Source of the DNA: Phenylobacterium sp.
GTDB taxonomy: Bacteria > Pseudomonadota > Alphaproteobacteria > Caulobacterales > Caulobacteraceae
DNA: 64,000 nucleotides
Reading direction: 5' to 3'
Assembly: GCF_013822795.1 (NCBI RefSeq)
Contig: NZ_PNLB01000009.1
Coordinates: forward strand, 104,678-168,677
Positions 63,912 through 64,000 of this stretch are shown here, in pieces. Position numbers and translations under genes: made by a program. Within the stretch, counting starts at the first letter, position 1; every line of letters begins with the position of its first letter. The notes under the pieces are model-generated. The model did not search any database. It saw nothing but the letters and a program-made list of their open reading frames with translations, and had not been told where the DNA came from.

Positions 63912-64000
63912 TTAGAAAGCGGCCTTGAGGCCGAGCACGGCGCGGCTCTCGTAGAGCTGGCCGAAATCATGTTCGCTGGTGTCGTGGTAGCGCAGGTCCA
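63912..64000 (-). CDS. Outer-membrane beta-barrel protein, C-terminal fragment
   Basis: The minus-strand frame ending in TAA at 63912 is open to the window edge and gives 28 readable residues ending SRAVLGLKAAF. Alternating hydrophobic residues and a terminal Phe are the signature of a last beta-strand of an outer-membrane barrel. It lies 11 bases before kdpC in the same direction, so it is probably co-transcribed. A porin-like (for example TorF-type) protein is plausible; only the tail is visible. Confidence 0.55.
   Translation of the reverse strand, partial: DLRYHDTSEHDFGQLYESRAVLGLKAAF

Overview
The window reads as chromosomal core DNA of an alphaproteobacterium, most likely a Caulobacteraceae member (Caulobacter/Phenylobacterium type). 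The reasons are the uniformly high G+C, frequent GTG/TTG starts, two PEPxxWA-CTERM proteins, an HWE-family sensor kinase, the DUF2849/DUF934 sulfite-reductase cluster, and a CyoABCD-SURF1 block. Genes are packed tightly, often with 1-4 base overlaps, and no gap exceeds about 260 bases. I see no integrase, transposase, prophage, CRISPR array or AT-rich island.

Layout. 1-5.7 kb: gltB (5' end missing) and gltD. 5.8-13.5 kb: a long interrupted palindrome, two exported amidohydrolases, a DUF47/Pit phosphate uptake pair, a large unknown membrane protein and a DUF1254/DUF1214 protein. 13.5-16.97 kb: divergent TetR/MFS genes with an operator-like dyad, then small exported proteins and a LysE exporter. 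17-19.7 kb: exported cyclophilin and a PadR-DUF1700-DUF2807 operon. 19.7-23.6 kb: tesA-like esterase divergent from a YbbA/YbbP-type ABC exporter. 23.6-26.8 kb: small unknown, PEPxxWA-CTERM, DUF1272, PilZ and HPP-CBS proteins. 26.9-32.7 kb: maeB, a TonB-dependent receptor and an MHS-type MFS transporter.

32.7-37.5 kb: cyoABCD-SURF1, a bo3-type quinol oxidase operon. 37.6 kb: tRNA-Lys(CUU). 37.8-40.2 kb: glycosyltransferase-like protein, Hpt protein, chorismate mutase and a LysR regulator. 40.4-45.3 kb: assimilatory sulfate reduction (SUMT, DUF2849, cysI, DUF934, a [4Fe-4S]-type cysH, and a ferredoxin-NADP reductase that could supply electrons). 45.4-54.4 kb: HWE kinase, second PEPxxWA-CTERM protein, AAA ATPase, large sulfatase, 3D-domain protein, GST, S1/P1 nuclease, Nudix and iron-permease-family genes. 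54.5-58.8 kb: folD convergent with an Mla-type lipid transport operon. 59.1-64 kb: two small genes, then kdpC-kdpD-kdpE preceded by the C-terminus of an outer-membrane beta-barrel.

I found no clear novel multi-gene system. The most useful leads are regulatory DNA (dyads in the tetR/MFS, padR and lysR/cysG gaps and the 54-bp palindrome after gltD), an outer-membrane protein interposed upstream of kdpC, a TonB receptor with no visible signal peptide, and several small proteins of unknown function.
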